Of a stretch of 17,338 nt of DNA, positions 16,090 through 17,338 are shown piece after piece. This DNA comes from Desulfobacteraceae bacterium UBA5623. Its GTDB lineage: Bacteria > Desulfobacterota > DSM-4660 > Desulfatiglandales > Desulfatiglandaceae. The position numbers were made by a program, and so were the translations under genes. The stretch is from NCBI GenBank assembly GCA_002424495.1, contig DIKH01000320.1, positions 8,365 to 25,702 of the forward strand, written 5' to 3'. Numbering within the stretch: position 1 is the stretch's first letter; each line of letters starts with the position of its first letter. The notes beneath the pieces were generated by a model, which was not told the DNA's origin, searched no databases, and saw only the letters and a list, made by a program, of their open reading frames with translations.

Positions 16090-16280
16090 GTTACCATCAC
16101 CTAAGAAGTCATGTCACACAATATGATATGGACAATTGCGTGATAGAGAATTATCTTTAGCACTGCTTCATCATGGAAGAATAAACAACCGCTGAATATG
16201 CCTTTGATTGTATTCCTCTCCGGTGGACAAATATGACATAAGCAGGCAAGATCTTCTATAGCCTTTCACGGGAGACAGTT

Positions 16281-16292
16281 CAATTTAAATTG
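16281..16292. promoter_or_regulatory. Perfect 12-bp palindrome upstream of the TraB-family gene
   Basis: CAATTTAAATTG is self-complementary and sits 39 bp before the ATG at 16332, with partial symmetry beyond (AGTT...GACT). It could be an operator in this divergent interval. AT-rich palindromes of this size also occur by chance. No convincing -35/-10 pair was found on either strand in 16090-16331. Confidence 0.25.
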
Positions 16293-16331
16293 TGACTGCT
16301 CACACACGTTTTTTTTAATGGAGAACGAACA

Positions 16332-17338
16332 ATGCCAATGACCGACAACACCAATATCCATCGTCTCACCTCTGATGACAGGGAAATCACCATTATCGGC
16401 ACGGCCCATCTATCCAGGGAGAGCGTCAATCTGGTGGAATGTGTTATTGAAGAGGAACGCCCTGATACTGTATGCATCGAACTGTGCAATTCCAGATATC
16501 AGTCCATAACAAACAAGAATAAATGGCAGGATATGGATCTAATCAAGGTGATCAGGGAAAAAAAGACCTTCGTCCTCCTTTCCAATCTCCTTCTGGCACA
16601 TTTTCAAAGAAAGCTCGGGGACAATCTGGGGATAAAGCCAGGCGAGGAGATGCTCCAGGCAGTTCAATCCGCAGAATCAGTCAATGCCCGGATACATCTG
16701 GCCGACAGGGATATCAGGACGACCCTTTCAAGGATATGGCGTCTTATGGGCCTGTGGTCCAAGATCAAACTGTCTGCTCAACTCCTTGCCTCTATTGGAG
16801 AGGCAGGTGAAATCAAAGAAGAAGATATCGAAAAAATGAAGGAAAAGGATATACTTGAAAATCTTCTTTCAGAGATAGGCAAGGCAATGCCCGAATTGCG
16901 CATGATCTTGATTGATGAAAGAGATCAATACCTTGCCCATAAGATACGAACCGCCCCAGGGAAAAAAATAGTCGCGGTGGTAGGCGCTGGCCATGTCCCA
17001 GGTATTAAAAATTACTGGCAGAGGACTGTGGATGTCGCCGGCCTGGAGGTGATACCCCCAAAGTCAAGGCTCTCCGGTATGCTAAAGTGGGGTATTCCCT
17101 CGGCCATTATCGCATTTGTTATTGCCGGTTTTTTTCTTGCCGGGCCCAAGGTCAGTCTTGATATGATAAAGTGGTGGGCGCTGGCCACAGCGATATTCGG
17201 CGGCATCGGCGCCGCTGTTGTACTTGCACATCCCTTCACCATAATGTCAGCGATCATTGCCTCGCCAATAACAACCTTGCACCCAATGATCGCAGCAGGC
17301 TGGATCTCAGGACTTGTGGAGGCCTATTTTAAGAGGCC
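16332..17338 (+). CDS. TraB/PrgY (GumN/TIKI-like) family protein, 3'-incomplete
   Basis: ATG 16332 follows GGAG by eight bases. 335 codons are open to the window edge and the stop is beyond it. The N-terminal part shows the family hallmarks: TIIGTAHLSRES (about 20-31) with GTAH, then TVCIEL with E50, and a late VVGAGHVPGI (about 216-225). These GxxH and glutamate residues form the metal-binding site of the TIKI/TraB metalloprotease-like fold. From about residue 245 there are hydrophobic helices (KWGIPSAIIAFVIAGFFLAG; WWALATAIFGGIGAAVVLA; further ones near the edge), the membrane tail typical of PrgY-like members. In enterococci the family (PrgY, TraB) inhibits pheromone peptides; the role in this organism is not known. 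Confidence 0.88.
   Translation, partial: MPMTDNTNIHRLTSDDREITIIGTAHLSRESVNLVECVIEEERPDTVCIELCNSRYQSITNKNKWQDMDLIKVIREKKTFVLLSNLLLAHFQRKLGDNLGIKPGEEMLQAVQSAESVNARIHLADRDIRTTLSRIWRLMGLWSKIKLSAQLLASIGEAGEIKEEDIEKMKEKDILENLLSEIGKAMPELRMILIDERDQYLAHKIRTAPGKKIVAVVGAGHVPGIKNYWQRTVDVAGLEVIPPKSRLSGMLKWGIPSAIIAFVIAGFFLAGPKVSLDMIKWWALATAIFGGIGAAVVLAHPFTIMSAIIASPITTLHPMIAAGWISGLVEAYFKR

Noticed and set aside
1..17338. CRISPR arrays, tRNAs, rRNAs, transposases
   Set aside because: No regularly spaced repeats, no cloverleaf-like sequence and no transposase motifs were found by reading both strands.

Overview
This window looks like a chromosomal piece of a Gram-negative, probably anaerobic bacterium. I infer Desulfobacterota (the former Deltaproteobacteria) from the protein styles: an ASPIC/UnbV-FG-GAP lipoprotein, a TraB/PrgY homologue with a membrane tail, TerC, and short REP-like palindromes. 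No rRNA or other marker gene is present, so the assignment is tentative.

Layout. 1-168 (+) is the last part of a NifS/IscS-type cysteine desulfurase. 182-505 (-) is a small exported protein, divergent from 584-3250 (+), a large TPR + FG-GAP/VCBS + ASPIC/UnbV lipoprotein. From 11733 down to 3347 everything is on the minus strand and reads as one defence operon: Xre-type regulator, hsdM, hsdS, an AlbA_2 (Schlafen-like)/RecG-C-like gene, hsdR and a Fic-family remnant. 11918-12534 (-) holds two small unknown genes, one a 48-residue membrane protein, separated by a REP-like double hairpin. 12535-12886 is a gene-poor stretch. 12906-15445 (-) is a tightly overlapping three-gene operon: beta-lactamase-fold serine hydrolase, unknown 173-residue protein, TerC. 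15625-16089 (-) is a small cytoplasmic protein. It is divergent from a TraB/PrgY-family gene (16332 to the window end, +) that is cut by the window edge.

The most striking region is the type I restriction-modification operon. Its architecture (Xre - HsdM - HsdS - AlbA_2/RecG-like - HsdR - Fic) is complete, but at least three sites carry lesions. A deletion joins the 3' part of hsdM to the 5' part of hsdS, so HsdM loses its C-terminus and HsdS its N-terminus, and the frames now overlap by 28 bp. The AlbA_2 gene has a single in-frame TAG, with the same frame open on both sides. The Fic gene has lost its catalytic domain by an in-frame deletion and keeps only its inhibitory-helix region and C-terminal winged helix. 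HsdR and the Xre protein look intact. The simplest reading is a defence locus being silenced piece by piece. Two of the products (the Fic remnant and a re-initiated RecG-like C-terminal protein) could still be made.

I did not find CRISPR arrays, tRNAs, rRNAs, transposases or an unequivocal new system. The best candidates for something not already described are the Fic-derived mini-protein, the split AlbA_2 gene and the small-protein pair at 11.9-12.5 kb.
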